From Lacrimispora algidixylanolytica (GTDB taxonomy: Bacteria > Bacillota > Clostridia > Lachnospirales > Lachnospiraceae), in assembly GCF_003609635.1 (NCBI RefSeq), contig NZ_MCIA01000031.1, positions 186,001 through 250,000 on the forward strand: a stretch of DNA of 64,000 bases. The letters are read 5' to 3'. Below the pieces are notes generated by a model. It worked only from the letters and a program-made list of their open reading frames with translations, was not told where the DNA came from and did not search any database. Position numbers and translations under genes: made by a program. How positions within the stretch are numbered: the stretch's first letter is position 1; each line of letters opens with the position of its first letter. This document shows positions 56,563-64,000 of this stretch, piece by piece.

Positions 56563-57087
56563 TCACCTCAATCTTGCTCCATCGTATTTATTCTGCAGTT
56601 CCAGATGCCGCTTTATTGCGAAATATTTCTCTTCTGGCTCAGAATCCACTCTTCCAATCTCCAGAATCTCGCAAATAGCAAGAAGTTCTTCCTTAGAAAA
56701 TTCATCCTTTCTATCGTAAAGAACCTCTAATTTCTCATGATACGTCCTTGCGTCAAGAAAAGCAAGAAGATTTTTATTTGCTTCTCTGGTTTCCTCTTTT
56801 AAAATTTCAGATTTTTCTTCCAACTGAGGCAACATTTCTTGGGAAATTGGTGCTTCTATGCTCACCTTTTCAAACCGATATTTCTGCACTACATCCGGAT
56901 ATTTCTCATGGTCTACTTCGCTGACAAACATATCATATGGACGGACATACACTTTATAGGTACCATAGAGTGCCTGATATACCACCATATCTTCTCTTGT
57001 TTCCGAATGGATTGCTACTGCTAAAATCTGGTATAATTTATCTTTAAAATGTTTATAAAAGTCTCCTGGCCTTAAGTCTCTTTCCAT
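56563..57087 (-). CDS. DUF1653 domain protein
   Basis: About 174 residues. The N-terminal 70 residues (RPGDFYKHFKDKLYQILAVA, then VVYQALYGTYKVYVRPYDMF) are the DUF1653 domain; the remainder is helical and charged. The function is unknown. The frame opens with GTG at 57099, but GAGGG is five bases before the ATG at 57087. It lies between the GH-like lipoprotein gene and uvrC with very short gaps. Confidence 0.88.
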   Translation of the reverse strand: MERDLRPGDFYKHFKDKLYQILAVAIHSETREDMVVYQALYGTYKVYVRPYDMFVSEVDHEKYPDVVQKYRFEKVSIEAPISQEMLPQLEEKSEILKEETREANKNLLAFLDARTYHEKLEVLYDRKDEFSKEELLAICEILEIGRVDSEPEEKYFAIKRHLELQNKYDGARLR

Positions 57088-57103
57088 GGCTTCCCTCACT
57101 TAT

Positions 57104-58483
57104 CTAATTCCTGGAACCTCCTGTGGTTACAATCACAACATTTGGCTTTTTCTTGGTCTTTTTATCTTTTTTTACAGAACTTTCAGGCGTGGTTTCTTCT
57201 TCCTGCACCTGTCCTTCCAGACTATGATACGCTTCACTGCTTTTGCTACTTTCCTTCGTTTCCTGTGGGGCTGCTTGGGTAGACGGCCTTAAACGCTCTA
57301 TCTCTTCTTGTTCCTTTTTTCCTTCTTCCATGGTAAGGAGACCTTCCCAGGTATAACGGTTGGACGCACTCCAAAGGATCCACTCATCGTATCCCGCATC
57401 GTAAACTGCCCGAATCTGATCTCTTACTTCTTTGGGGCCGTATGGAATGTAGTGATCCAAATAGGAGGCCGTAAAGTCCTGAAGCCATGGGCGCACGACT
57501 GCCTGTTTGTTTCCTTCTTTTTTGTTCTCTAAAAGTTCTTGTTTGGATCGGTCCAGAGCAGCCAATATGGTTTTATATGGCTCCATGTCCGGATGCTCAA
57601 TATCAAAATTTCCATCACTGTAGTGGGAAGGATAAATCATAGGACAAATATAGTCCAGGTGCTCAGCCATATCTTCATATACCTGTCCCACTCTCTCTGC
57701 ATCTACTTTGCTTCCTATTATGGTACCAAACACATCGGCTGAAACGAAGATATCATGGGGTGAAAGCTTATCGTACGCATACTGGATAAATTCTGTAATG
57801 ACGTCTGTCTTTGAACGGCCTTTTGTATCCTTCTCATCAAAAAACACTTTATTCATGGAACTGTCTGTAGCAAAACGAATATAGTCAAACTGAACTTCAT
57901 CAAATCCAATCTCTGATGCCTCAATTCCTACCTCAACAAGATAATCCCATACCTCCTGGCGATAAGGATTTACCCATGCAAGCCCCTTATTGTCCCGGTG
58001 CAGGCTTCCATCTTTATTCTTAAGGCTCCATTCCGGCTTTTTTTCTGCCAAATAAGGATCGCGGAAAGCCACGACCCTGGCAATGGTATAAAGTCCCCTG
58101 GATTTTAATTCTTTCATAAAAGCATTCATATCTTTGATGCACCGTTCTTCGGCACCGATCTCCTGCACCATAGGCGATCCAGCCATGGCAAAGGTAATAC
58201 GACCATCGTCATTCTTTACATCGATGACAACCGTATTAATCTCTGTTCCTTTTATCTTGTCCAGGATCTTTTCCATGCCTTCTGAGCCTGCCATATAACC
58301 GGAGATATAGATTCCCTTCACCTTTACAGGTTTCTTCCCTGGCTGGGCTGAGACCTTAACGGCACTTTCTTCCGTCTCTTTTTGGGTTGAATCTGAATCT
58401 TCTAGTTCCGTAACCTTTTTGTATCTGCTGCATCCGGATGCTACTAACGAGCACACAATTACTGCCAAAAGCCATCTTTTCAT
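57104..58483 (-). CDS. Putative glycoside hydrolase lipoprotein (DUF4015)
   Basis: 459 residues. Lipobox ASGC at about 17-20, an acidic linker, then a TIM-barrel-like DUF4015 domain (about 55-385, with VKGIYISGYMAG, NTVVIDVKNDDGRITF, GFDEVQFDYIRFATD and DYICPMIYPSHY). The last 75 residues are low-complexity and charged, ending in a basic KKDKKTKKK tract. It should be anchored on the outer face of the membrane and may act on cell-wall or capsule glycans; the substrate is unknown. Confidence 0.88.
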   Translation of the reverse strand: MKRWLLAVIVCSLVASGCSRYKKVTELEDSDSTQKETEESAVKVSAQPGKKPVKVKGIYISGYMAGSEGMEKILDKIKGTEINTVVIDVKNDDGRITFAMAGSPMVQEIGAEERCIKDMNAFMKELKSRGLYTIARVVAFRDPYLAEKKPEWSLKNKDGSLHRDNKGLAWVNPYRQEVWDYLVEVGIEASEIGFDEVQFDYIRFATDSSMNKVFFDEKDTKGRSKTDVITEFIQYAYDKLSPHDIFVSADVFGTIIGSKVDAERVGQVYEDMAEHLDYICPMIYPSHYSDGNFDIEHPDMEPYKTILAALDRSKQELLENKKEGNKQAVVRPWLQDFTASYLDHYIPYGPKEVRDQIRAVYDAGYDEWILWSASNRYTWEGLLTMEEGKKEQEEIERLRPSTQAAPQETKESSKSSEAYHSLEGQVQEEETTPESSVKKDKKTKKKPNVVIVTTGGSRN

Positions 58484-58601
58484 AATACTCTGTTCACTTT
58501 CTTTATGGTTTAAGGTGTCGTATTGTAATAATTATTTAACATTTTACCACATTTTGTAAAATTTACCAGTTAAAAAGTTATATATACCGGATGCAGTCTT
58601 T

Positions 58602-59378
58602 TTAATATCCGCTTATTTCGTATGCAATATACTCATGATCAGGCTCATAGCCAAGTTTTTTAGCCAAGGCAACAGAACCTGGATTTTGGGCATCCCAGCT
58701 TGGGTAAATCCCTCTTTTTAAACATTCTAAAATCAATCTGGCTCCACAGGCAAGAGCTGCTCCACGCCGTCTGTAGTCCGATTTTGTATCGATTTCAATT
58801 TCAATGCCACCAGGATATACCGAATATGAAGATGCTCCCGATACCACCTGACCATGTACAAGTGCGGCTACCCCCAGTCCTCGTGCGTTATAATCTTCGT
58901 AGTCTTCAAACTGGGAGCACATATCTCTAGACCATGACTCAGCCATAATCTTATGATATATTTCCTCATCAATCATATGAAGAGTGAAAGGCTCAGTAAG
59001 CCCATTTGCGATTTTCTCCAACTTTTCTTTTTGAAACCCCTTGTCGGTTTTCTTTATGGCATACCTTATCACTTTTTTCGCTTTGGTCTGCCACACTTCT
59101 TCGATTTTATCTGCCCACGCCTCATCCCTTGGAACCATAATTATGAAGTCGGATTCTCTTCCCTTTGGTTTATTACGAATCAGCTCTTCATTTGGTACTC
59201 CAGAAAAAAGGCTGAAATCTCCAAGTACAACCTGACCAGAACTTGGGGCTATACTGTCATCTGCATAAGCTCTTCCCATGACACCTCCCAGGCAGGACCA
59301 TATTATAGTTTCTTCCCACCCAGCAAAAAGTGTATGCAAAACAGATGGGTCCTTTAATTCAACAACACCCAAACACAA
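58602..59378 (-). CDS. GNAT family acetyltransferase, long form
   Basis: 258 residues. The C-terminal half has the GNAT pattern (EIEIDTKSDYRRRGAALACG, then YPSWDAQNPGSVALAKKLGY). The N-terminal half resembles the two-lobed zwittermicin-resistance-type GNAT proteins. No ATG is suitable. TTG at 59378 opens the frame, but TTG at 59372 has better spacing from GGAG, so the start is uncertain by two codons. The substrate is unknown. Confidence 0.82.
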   Translation of the reverse strand: MCLGVVELKDPSVLHTLFAGWEETIIWSCLGGVMGRAYADDSIAPSSGQVVLGDFSLFSGVPNEELIRNKPKGRESDFIIMVPRDEAWADKIEEVWQTKAKKVIRYAIKKTDKGFQKEKLEKIANGLTEPFTLHMIDEEIYHKIMAESWSRDMCSQFEDYEDYNARGLGVAALVHGQVVSGASSYSVYPGGIEIEIDTKSDYRRRGAALACGARLILECLKRGIYPSWDAQNPGSVALAKKLGYEPDHEYIAYEISGY

Positions 59379-59399
59379 TCACTCCTTCCATATAATATT

Positions 59400-59948
59400 T
59401 TATCGGCAAAAACAGGAGAGTTCGTGATCATTTACCACTCCAACTGCCTGAAGATAGGAATAGATGGTTACAGAACCTACAAATCCCATGCCTCTCTTTT
59501 TTAAATCCTTGGAAAGGCGATCGGAAAGCGGAGTCTTAACGGGAAAATCATCATCTTGATTCACGATGATCTCCCCATTGGTAAAGCTCCATAAATAGTC
59601 AGAAAAAGAGCCGAATTCCTTTTGAATCGCCATAAATACTCCAGCATTTTTAACGGCTGCTTCCATTTTTTTACGGTTTCTAATGAGTCCCTGATTCTGC
59701 ATCAGTTCCTCCATCTTTTCTTCCCCGTAAGAAGCCACTTTTTCCACTGAAAACTCATCAAAAGCTTCCCGGAATGATTCTCGCTTTCTCAGTACAGTAA
59801 TCCAGGACAAACCGGCCTGAAAGGTTTCTAAAAGTAACATCTCATATAGCTTCTTATCATCATATACTGGAACTCCCCATTCTTCGTCATGGTACTTCAC
59901 GTATACTGGTGATTTTTCATCTACCCAGAAACATCGCTTTTTTTCCAT
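59400..59948 (-). CDS. tag: DNA-3-methyladenine glycosylase I
   Basis: About 182 residues. The N-terminal RCFWVDEKSPVYVKYHDEEWG and LLLETFQAGLSW are hallmarks of Tag; Cys and His residues at both ends bind zinc (RCFW, and HELSCFCR at the C-terminus). It removes 3-methyladenine from DNA. The ATG at 59948 shares a base with the TAA of map (TAATG). The GGAGG is 13 bases away, so translation probably depends on coupling to map. Confidence 0.93.
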   Translation of the reverse strand: MEKKRCFWVDEKSPVYVKYHDEEWGVPVYDDKKLYEMLLLETFQAGLSWITVLRKRESFREAFDEFSVEKVASYGEEKMEELMQNQGLIRNRKKMEAAVKNAGVFMAIQKEFGSFSDYLWSFTNGEIIVNQDDDFPVKTPLSDRLSKDLKKRGMGFVGSVTIYSYLQAVGVVNDHELSCFCR

Positions 59949-60820
59949 TATCTTGCTAGTACCTCCGGTCCATCTTCCGTAATTAAGATGGTATATTCCC
60001 ATTGAGCTGACAGGCTGTTATCTGTGGTGTAAATTGTCCAGCCATCTTTGCTATCCTGAACCACATCTGCTTTGCCTGCATTGACCATAGGCTCAACAGT
60101 AAAAATCATACCTGGCACAAGAAGCATATCGGTTCCTCTAGTACCGATATGGCTAACCCAAGGCTCTTCATGGAACGCAATGCCTACACCGTGTCCTCCG
60201 ATTTCTCTAACAACCGTATATCCGTTTGCGTAGATATATTCTGAAATAACCGCACCGATATCTCCTAGATGCCCCCATGCTTTGCATTCTTTAAGGGCAA
60301 GGTCTACGCTTTCTTTTGTCACACGCACTAGTTTTTCTGCTTCCGGAGAAACCTTACCAATGCAGTACATTCTAGAAGCATCTGCATAAAATCCATCTAC
60401 AATGGTAGTTACATCTACATTGATGATATCTCCATCCTTTATGATTCGTTTCGGGTCTGGAATTCCGTGGCACACCACTTCATTGATGGATGTACATACG
60501 CTTTTGGGATATCCTTCAAAATTCAATGGTGCTGGGATCCCTCCAAGCCGTATGGTGTTTTCATGAACCAAAGTGTTGATATCCTCTGTACTCATTCCTG
60601 CTTTTATATTCTCACTGACGATGTCAAGAATCTGATTATTAATAACACCGGCATGGCGAATTCCCTGAATCTGGGAGGGAGTTTTTATCATGGAATGCTC
60701 TGGGACCTCTTCTCCCATAATCGCATAATTTTCTAATCTTTGGTCAAAAGCCAGATGGCAGTTCTTATATTTATTACCGCTGCCACACCAGCATACGTCG
60801 TTTCTTCCTGTTCTTAACAT
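59948..60820 (-). CDS. map: Type I methionine aminopeptidase with N-terminal SEC-C motif
   Basis: 290 residues. The first 25 residues hold a zinc-binding SEC-C motif (CWCGSGNKYKNCH), which usually links the enzyme to the ribosome. The peptidase domain has the metal ligands in NVDVTTIVDGFYAD, GHGVGIAFHE, FTVEPMV and QWEYTI. It removes the initiator methionine from new proteins. It ends by overlapping tag. Confidence 0.96.
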   Translation of the reverse strand: MLRTGRNDVCWCGSGNKYKNCHLAFDQRLENYAIMGEEVPEHSMIKTPSQIQGIRHAGVINNQILDIVSENIKAGMSTEDINTLVHENTIRLGGIPAPLNFEGYPKSVCTSINEVVCHGIPDPKRIIKDGDIINVDVTTIVDGFYADASRMYCIGKVSPEAEKLVRVTKESVDLALKECKAWGHLGDIGAVISEYIYANGYTVVREIGGHGVGIAFHEEPWVSHIGTRGTDMLLVPGMIFTVEPMVNAGKADVVQDSKDGWTIYTTDNSLSAQWEYTILITEDGPEVLAR

Positions 60821-61002
60821 TTCTTACCTCCTTCTTACTACACCGTTTTAACATGTTTAGTCACGAATGTAAAGTGTTTCAGCCAAATAAAGGAACAAGG
60901 AAAAATCCCATGGCTTTTACCTCCTTTTTATGATACAATTTATTGATATTAAAGGCTAAGAGTTTATGAATGCTCAATACAAGTAACGCTATGGAGGAAC
61001 AA

Positions 61003-62481
61003 ATGAAATTTGGATTTGATAACAACAAGTATTTAAACATGCAGTCAGAGCATATCAAGGAACGAATTGGTCAATTTGGGGACAAGCTTTATCTGGAATT
61101 CGGAGGCAAACTTTTTGATGATTACCACGCCTCCAGAGTACTGCCGGGATTTGAGCCTGACAGCAAACTCCGCATGCTGATGCAGCTTTCTGAACAAGCA
61201 GAAATTATTATTGCCATCAATGCAGCCGATATCGAAAAGAATAAAATTCGCCATGACCTGGGCATCACATATGACGTGGATGTGTTCCGCTTGATTCAGT
61301 CCTTTACAGACAAAGGGCTTTATGTGGGAAGTGTTGTCATTACTCAGTATTCCGGTCAGAAATCTGCCGATGTATTTAAGACTAAGCTAGAGACTTTAGG
61401 AATCTGTGTCTACCGTCATTATATCATTGACGGTTACCCTAGTAATATACCTTTCATTGTCAGCGATGAGGGCTATGGAAGAAATGATTACATAGAAACG
61501 AAGAAACCTCTTGTTATCATCACAGCTCCTGGACCAGGCAGTGGCAAGATGGCCACCTGCTTATCCCAGCTCTATCATGAAAACAAAAGAGGCGTCAAGG
61601 CCGGATATGCAAAATTCGAGACCTTCCCAGTATGGAATCTTCCATTAAAGCATCCGGTAAATCTTGCCTATGAAGCAGCAACCGCGGATTTAAACGATGT
61701 GAATATGATCGATCCTTTTCATCTGGAAGCTTACGGCACGACTACCGTTAATTACAACCGAGACGTGGAAGTTTTCCCAGTATTAAGTGCTATCTTTGAA
61801 GAGATTTATGGAGAATGTCCTTATAAATCACCTACGGATATGGGTGTGAATATGGCTGGCTTTTGTATCATAGATGATGAAGTTTGCAGGGAAGCTTCCA
61901 TGCAAGAGATTTTACGAAGGTATTATCAGGCACTCTTAAGGCTTGCAAAAGATACCGGTTCTAAGGATGAAATCTATAAGATTGAGCTCATTTTAAAGCA
62001 AGCGAAAATTACAACAGAGAAGCGACCAGTCATTAAAGCCGCCAACGAACTAGTTGAGCAAAAGGGCTCTCCCTGTGCTGCTCTTCAGTTAGAAGATGGT
62101 ACCATTATCACTGGAAAAACCACAAACCTTTTGGGTTCCTCTGCTGCTCTTCTTCTAAACGCAGTAAAGGCCTTAGGGGAAATTCCTCATGACGTTCACC
62201 TAATCGCTCCATCTGCCATTGAACCAATTCAGAAATTAAAGACTTACTATTTAGGAAGCAAGAACCCAAGGCTGCATACCGATGAGGTTTTAATTGCCCT
62301 ATCTACATGCGCAGCCACAGATCCTAATGCCCAGATCGCTCTGGAACAGCTTCCAAAGTTAAAAGGATGTGAGGCTCATACTTCCGTAATCCTTTCCGAT
62401 GTGGATATGAAAATCTTCAAAAAACTTGGGGTTCACCTAACCTGCGAGCCATTATACGAAGAGAATAAAATCTATCATTAA
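61003..62481 (+). CDS. DUF1846 family protein
   Basis: About 492 residues of the DUF1846 family, with conserved GFDNNKYLNMQSEHI at the start and APGPGSGKMATCLSQLYHE (P-loop-like) near residue 180. Structures exist for the family, but its function is not known to me. The frame opens at 60970, but GGAGG is five bases before the ATG at 61003. It is monocistronic and ends at a strong terminator. Confidence 0.9.
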   Translation: MKFGFDNNKYLNMQSEHIKERIGQFGDKLYLEFGGKLFDDYHASRVLPGFEPDSKLRMLMQLSEQAEIIIAINAADIEKNKIRHDLGITYDVDVFRLIQSFTDKGLYVGSVVITQYSGQKSADVFKTKLETLGICVYRHYIIDGYPSNIPFIVSDEGYGRNDYIETKKPLVIITAPGPGSGKMATCLSQLYHENKRGVKAGYAKFETFPVWNLPLKHPVNLAYEAATADLNDVNMIDPFHLEAYGTTTVNYNRDVEVFPVLSAIFEEIYGECPYKSPTDMGVNMAGFCIIDDEVCREASMQEILRRYYQALLRLAKDTGSKDEIYKIELILKQAKITTEKRPVIKAANELVEQKGSPCAALQLEDGTIITGKTTNLLGSSAALLLNAVKALGEIPHDVHLIAPSAIEPIQKLKTYYLGSKNPRLHTDEVLIALSTCAATDPNAQIALEQLPKLKGCEAHTSVILSDVDMKIFKKLGVHLTCEPLYEENKIYH

Positions 62482-62535
62482 GATAGAGATTATCTCACCT
62501 TGGCCATTGACAAAAAGCCGAAAACAAATGTAGAA

Positions 62536-62582
62536 AAAATGCGTTTTGACCAGTTTTTATAACCGGTCAAAACGCATTTTTT
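62536..62582. terminator. Bidirectional terminator between the DUF1846 and CarD-type genes
   Basis: Perfect 16-base arms (62536-62551 and 62565-62580, AAAATGCGTTTTGACC and its complement) with T- and A-runs on either side, between converging genes. Confidence 0.9.
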
Positions 62583-62636
62583 GATTCATATAGTTAAATA
62601 AAAATTGCTACCGCAGCTTTATGTTACACAGCCTTG

Positions 62637-63149
62637 TCAGCTTTCCTCATGACTTACTTGTTTTTCCACGAGACCCTTCACTTTAGTTCTATCCAACAAA
62701 AGGGCTGCAGCCAGTTCTCCGTATAGGAGATCTTGAGCCATATTATAATAAAAATCATCTTTTGCGGTACTCTTTTTACCTTCTGCCAATCGCTTCTGCT
62801 TTTTTAAATAAAGCGTCTTAATGATCTGCAACCAGCCGGTACCTTCGTTACGCTGCATGATTTCTTTATATTTGCCTTCCCTCTGTCTGTCATCAATCAC
62901 CCAAATTGTCTCGATTTCTGGAATCTGGTCAATGAGTTCCAATGCCTCTTCCTTGGTAACAGCAGGTCTTATGGCTGCCTTTTGATTGTCTACCGGTGTA
63001 TAAACCGCGCTGTGCTGCTCTTCGTAAAGCGGCTTAAGTGTGTAATAAAGCCGATCTTCCTGGGCTGCAGAAATAGCAAGACATCCTATGGCGTTTACCT
63101 TACAAATACCATGGGTACCATACATAACCAGATCGTTTACCTGAAACAT
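62637..63149 (-). CDS. CarD family transcriptional regulator
   Basis: About 170 residues. The N-terminal RNA-polymerase-interacting domain (MFQVNDLVMYGTHGICKV, then YYTLKPLYEEQHSAVYTPVDN) is followed by a helical domain (about 70-165). CarD proteins bind the beta subunit and stabilise open promoter complexes. The frame opens at 63179, but GGAGG is 8 bases before the ATG at 63149. It is monocistronic. Confidence 0.92.
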   Translation of the reverse strand: MFQVNDLVMYGTHGICKVNAIGCLAISAAQEDRLYYTLKPLYEEQHSAVYTPVDNQKAAIRPAVTKEEALELIDQIPEIETIWVIDDRQREGKYKEIMQRNEGTGWLQIIKTLYLKKQKRLAEGKKSTAKDDFYYNMAQDLLYGELAAALLLDRTKVKGLVEKQVSHEES

Positions 63150-63386
63150 AATGCATTCCTCCTGACTGAACAACAACACAATACTGCCAATGTTACAATT
63201 ACTCTCCTATAATTGTAACACTTTTTGCACGGTTTTGTCAGTGCTTTTTAAAATTTTGGTTATTTTCGTGAATTATTACCAGATACAACCCTTGTATTAT
63301 TCGTTCAATTTCAGGATAATTGCCATAAAAAACACCACAAACATCCAAACATTACCAAAATGTCAGATTTTAAAGGGATTTTTTTA

Positions 63387-64000
63387 TCAGTCTTTTTGGG
63401 ATGCCAGCTTCACTGCCGCACTTGCACCTACTCTGCTGCATCCAGCTTCGATGTAAGCTCTTAAATCTTCCAGTGTGCGAACACCACCTGCTGCCTTGAT
63501 CTTTACGTCCGGCCCAATATGCGCTTTAAACAGCTCTATATCTTGAAGAGTCGCACCAGCGGTACCAAATCCAGTGGAGGTCTTAATGTAATCAGCTTTT
63601 GCGGCAGTCACTGCCTGACACATAGCAATCTTCTCTTCTTCGGTTAAATAGCAAGTCTCAATAATAACCTTTAAGATTTTATCTCCAGTTTCTTTCTTTA
63701 ATTCTCTGATTTCTTCTTCTACCTTACCATACTCACCATTTTTTACGTCAGCAAGATTAATTACCATATCTACTTCTGATGCTCCGTCTAAAATCGCCTT
63801 CTTGGTCTCCAGAACTTTTGACTCTGTGACGCTATAGCCAAGGGGAAATCCTACTACAGTACAGATATTAAGAGTTGGGAATTCTTCATGAACTCTTTTA
63901 ATACAACAAGGTGGAATGCATACAGAAGCAGTTTTATATTCTACTGCCTCCTTACAAAGTTCCTTAATTTCTTCCCAGGATGCCACCGCTTTTAATACCG
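63387..64000 (-). CDS. deoC: Deoxyribose-phosphate aldolase, 5' end cut by window edge
   Basis: About 204 residues of DeoC, open to the window edge; roughly the first dozen residues are missing. The Schiff-base lysine is in DVKIKAAGG and the second catalytic Lys in YIKTSTGFG; DMVINLADVKNGEY also matches. It cleaves deoxyribose 5-phosphate to glyceraldehyde 3-phosphate and acetaldehyde in nucleoside catabolism. The GTG at 63986 is internal, not the start, because the frame continues as LKAVASWEEI. Confidence 0.95.
   Translation of the reverse strand, partial: VLKAVASWEEIKELCKEAVEYKTASVCIPPCCIKRVHEEFPTLNICTVVGFPLGYSVTESKVLETKKAILDGASEVDMVINLADVKNGEYGKVEEEIRELKKETGDKILKVIIETCYLTEEEKIAMCQAVTAAKADYIKTSTGFGTAGATLQDIELFKAHIGPDVKIKAAGGVRTLEDLRAYIEAGCSRVGASAAVKLASQKD

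Overview
The window looks like a chromosomal segment of a low-GC anaerobic Firmicute of the Lachnospiraceae (Clostridium cluster XIVa, Lachnoclostridium/Lacrimispora-like). Supporting this are strong AGGAGG ribosome sites, the Gram-positive hprK-murB-rapZ-whiA-crh block, a dnaE-pfkA pair, and a pectin-use locus with cytoplasmic GH28 and GH105 enzymes. No rRNA, tRNA, CRISPR array or complete insertion sequence is visible. The species assignment is inference; no database was consulted.

Layout. 1-5.0 kb: a MarR-controlled heterodimeric ABC exporter (cut by the window edge) and a GH3 lipoprotein. 5.4-9.7 kb: a TetR regulator with an oleate hydratase, a convergent SDR dehydrogenase and a small flavin-fold protein. 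9.9-13.6 kb: a MocR regulator, a YqxD-type protein, and a WYL regulator with a GyrI-like protein. 13.8-20.5 kb: a redox and signalling region. It holds a TetR-controlled operon with an iron-sulfur flavoprotein, a flavinylated FMN-binding membrane protein and a flavodoxin; an ICMT-like membrane protein divergent from a two-component system; and a second iron-sulfur flavoprotein with a MarR regulator. 20.6-24.3 kb: an island with an EcoRII-like restriction-modification pair, a large structured-RNA candidate on the minus strand, and gene fragments.

24.4-27.9 kb: housekeeping genes (lysS, greA, dusB, a small conserved gene). 28.0-45.8 kb: a pectin/galacturonate locus. A LacI regulator is divergent from uxaA-uxaB. 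An operon encodes a solute-binding protein, a GH105-like protein, two permeases, GH28 and a TIM-barrel isomerase. An AraC regulator, a catalytic GH105, a second LacI regulator, a second solute-binding protein and an esterase follow. The same 12-bp palindrome (GTAAGCGCTTAC) lies upstream of three transcription units, and a variant lies at uxaA, so the locus appears to be one regulon. Oligogalacturonides would be imported by the ABC system, cut in the cytoplasm by GH28/GH105, and galacturonate-derived tagaturonate would be reduced and dehydrated by UxaB and UxaA.

45.9-64.0 kb: core genes pfkA, dnaE, crh, whiA, rapZ, murB, hprK, uvrC, a DUF1653 gene, a putative GH lipoprotein, a GNAT gene, tag, map, a DUF1846 gene, a CarD-type regulator and a truncated deoC. 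HprK and the Crh-like protein (Glu at position 15, Ser46 retained) link this block to carbon catabolite control, which may also act on the palindromes of the pectin locus.
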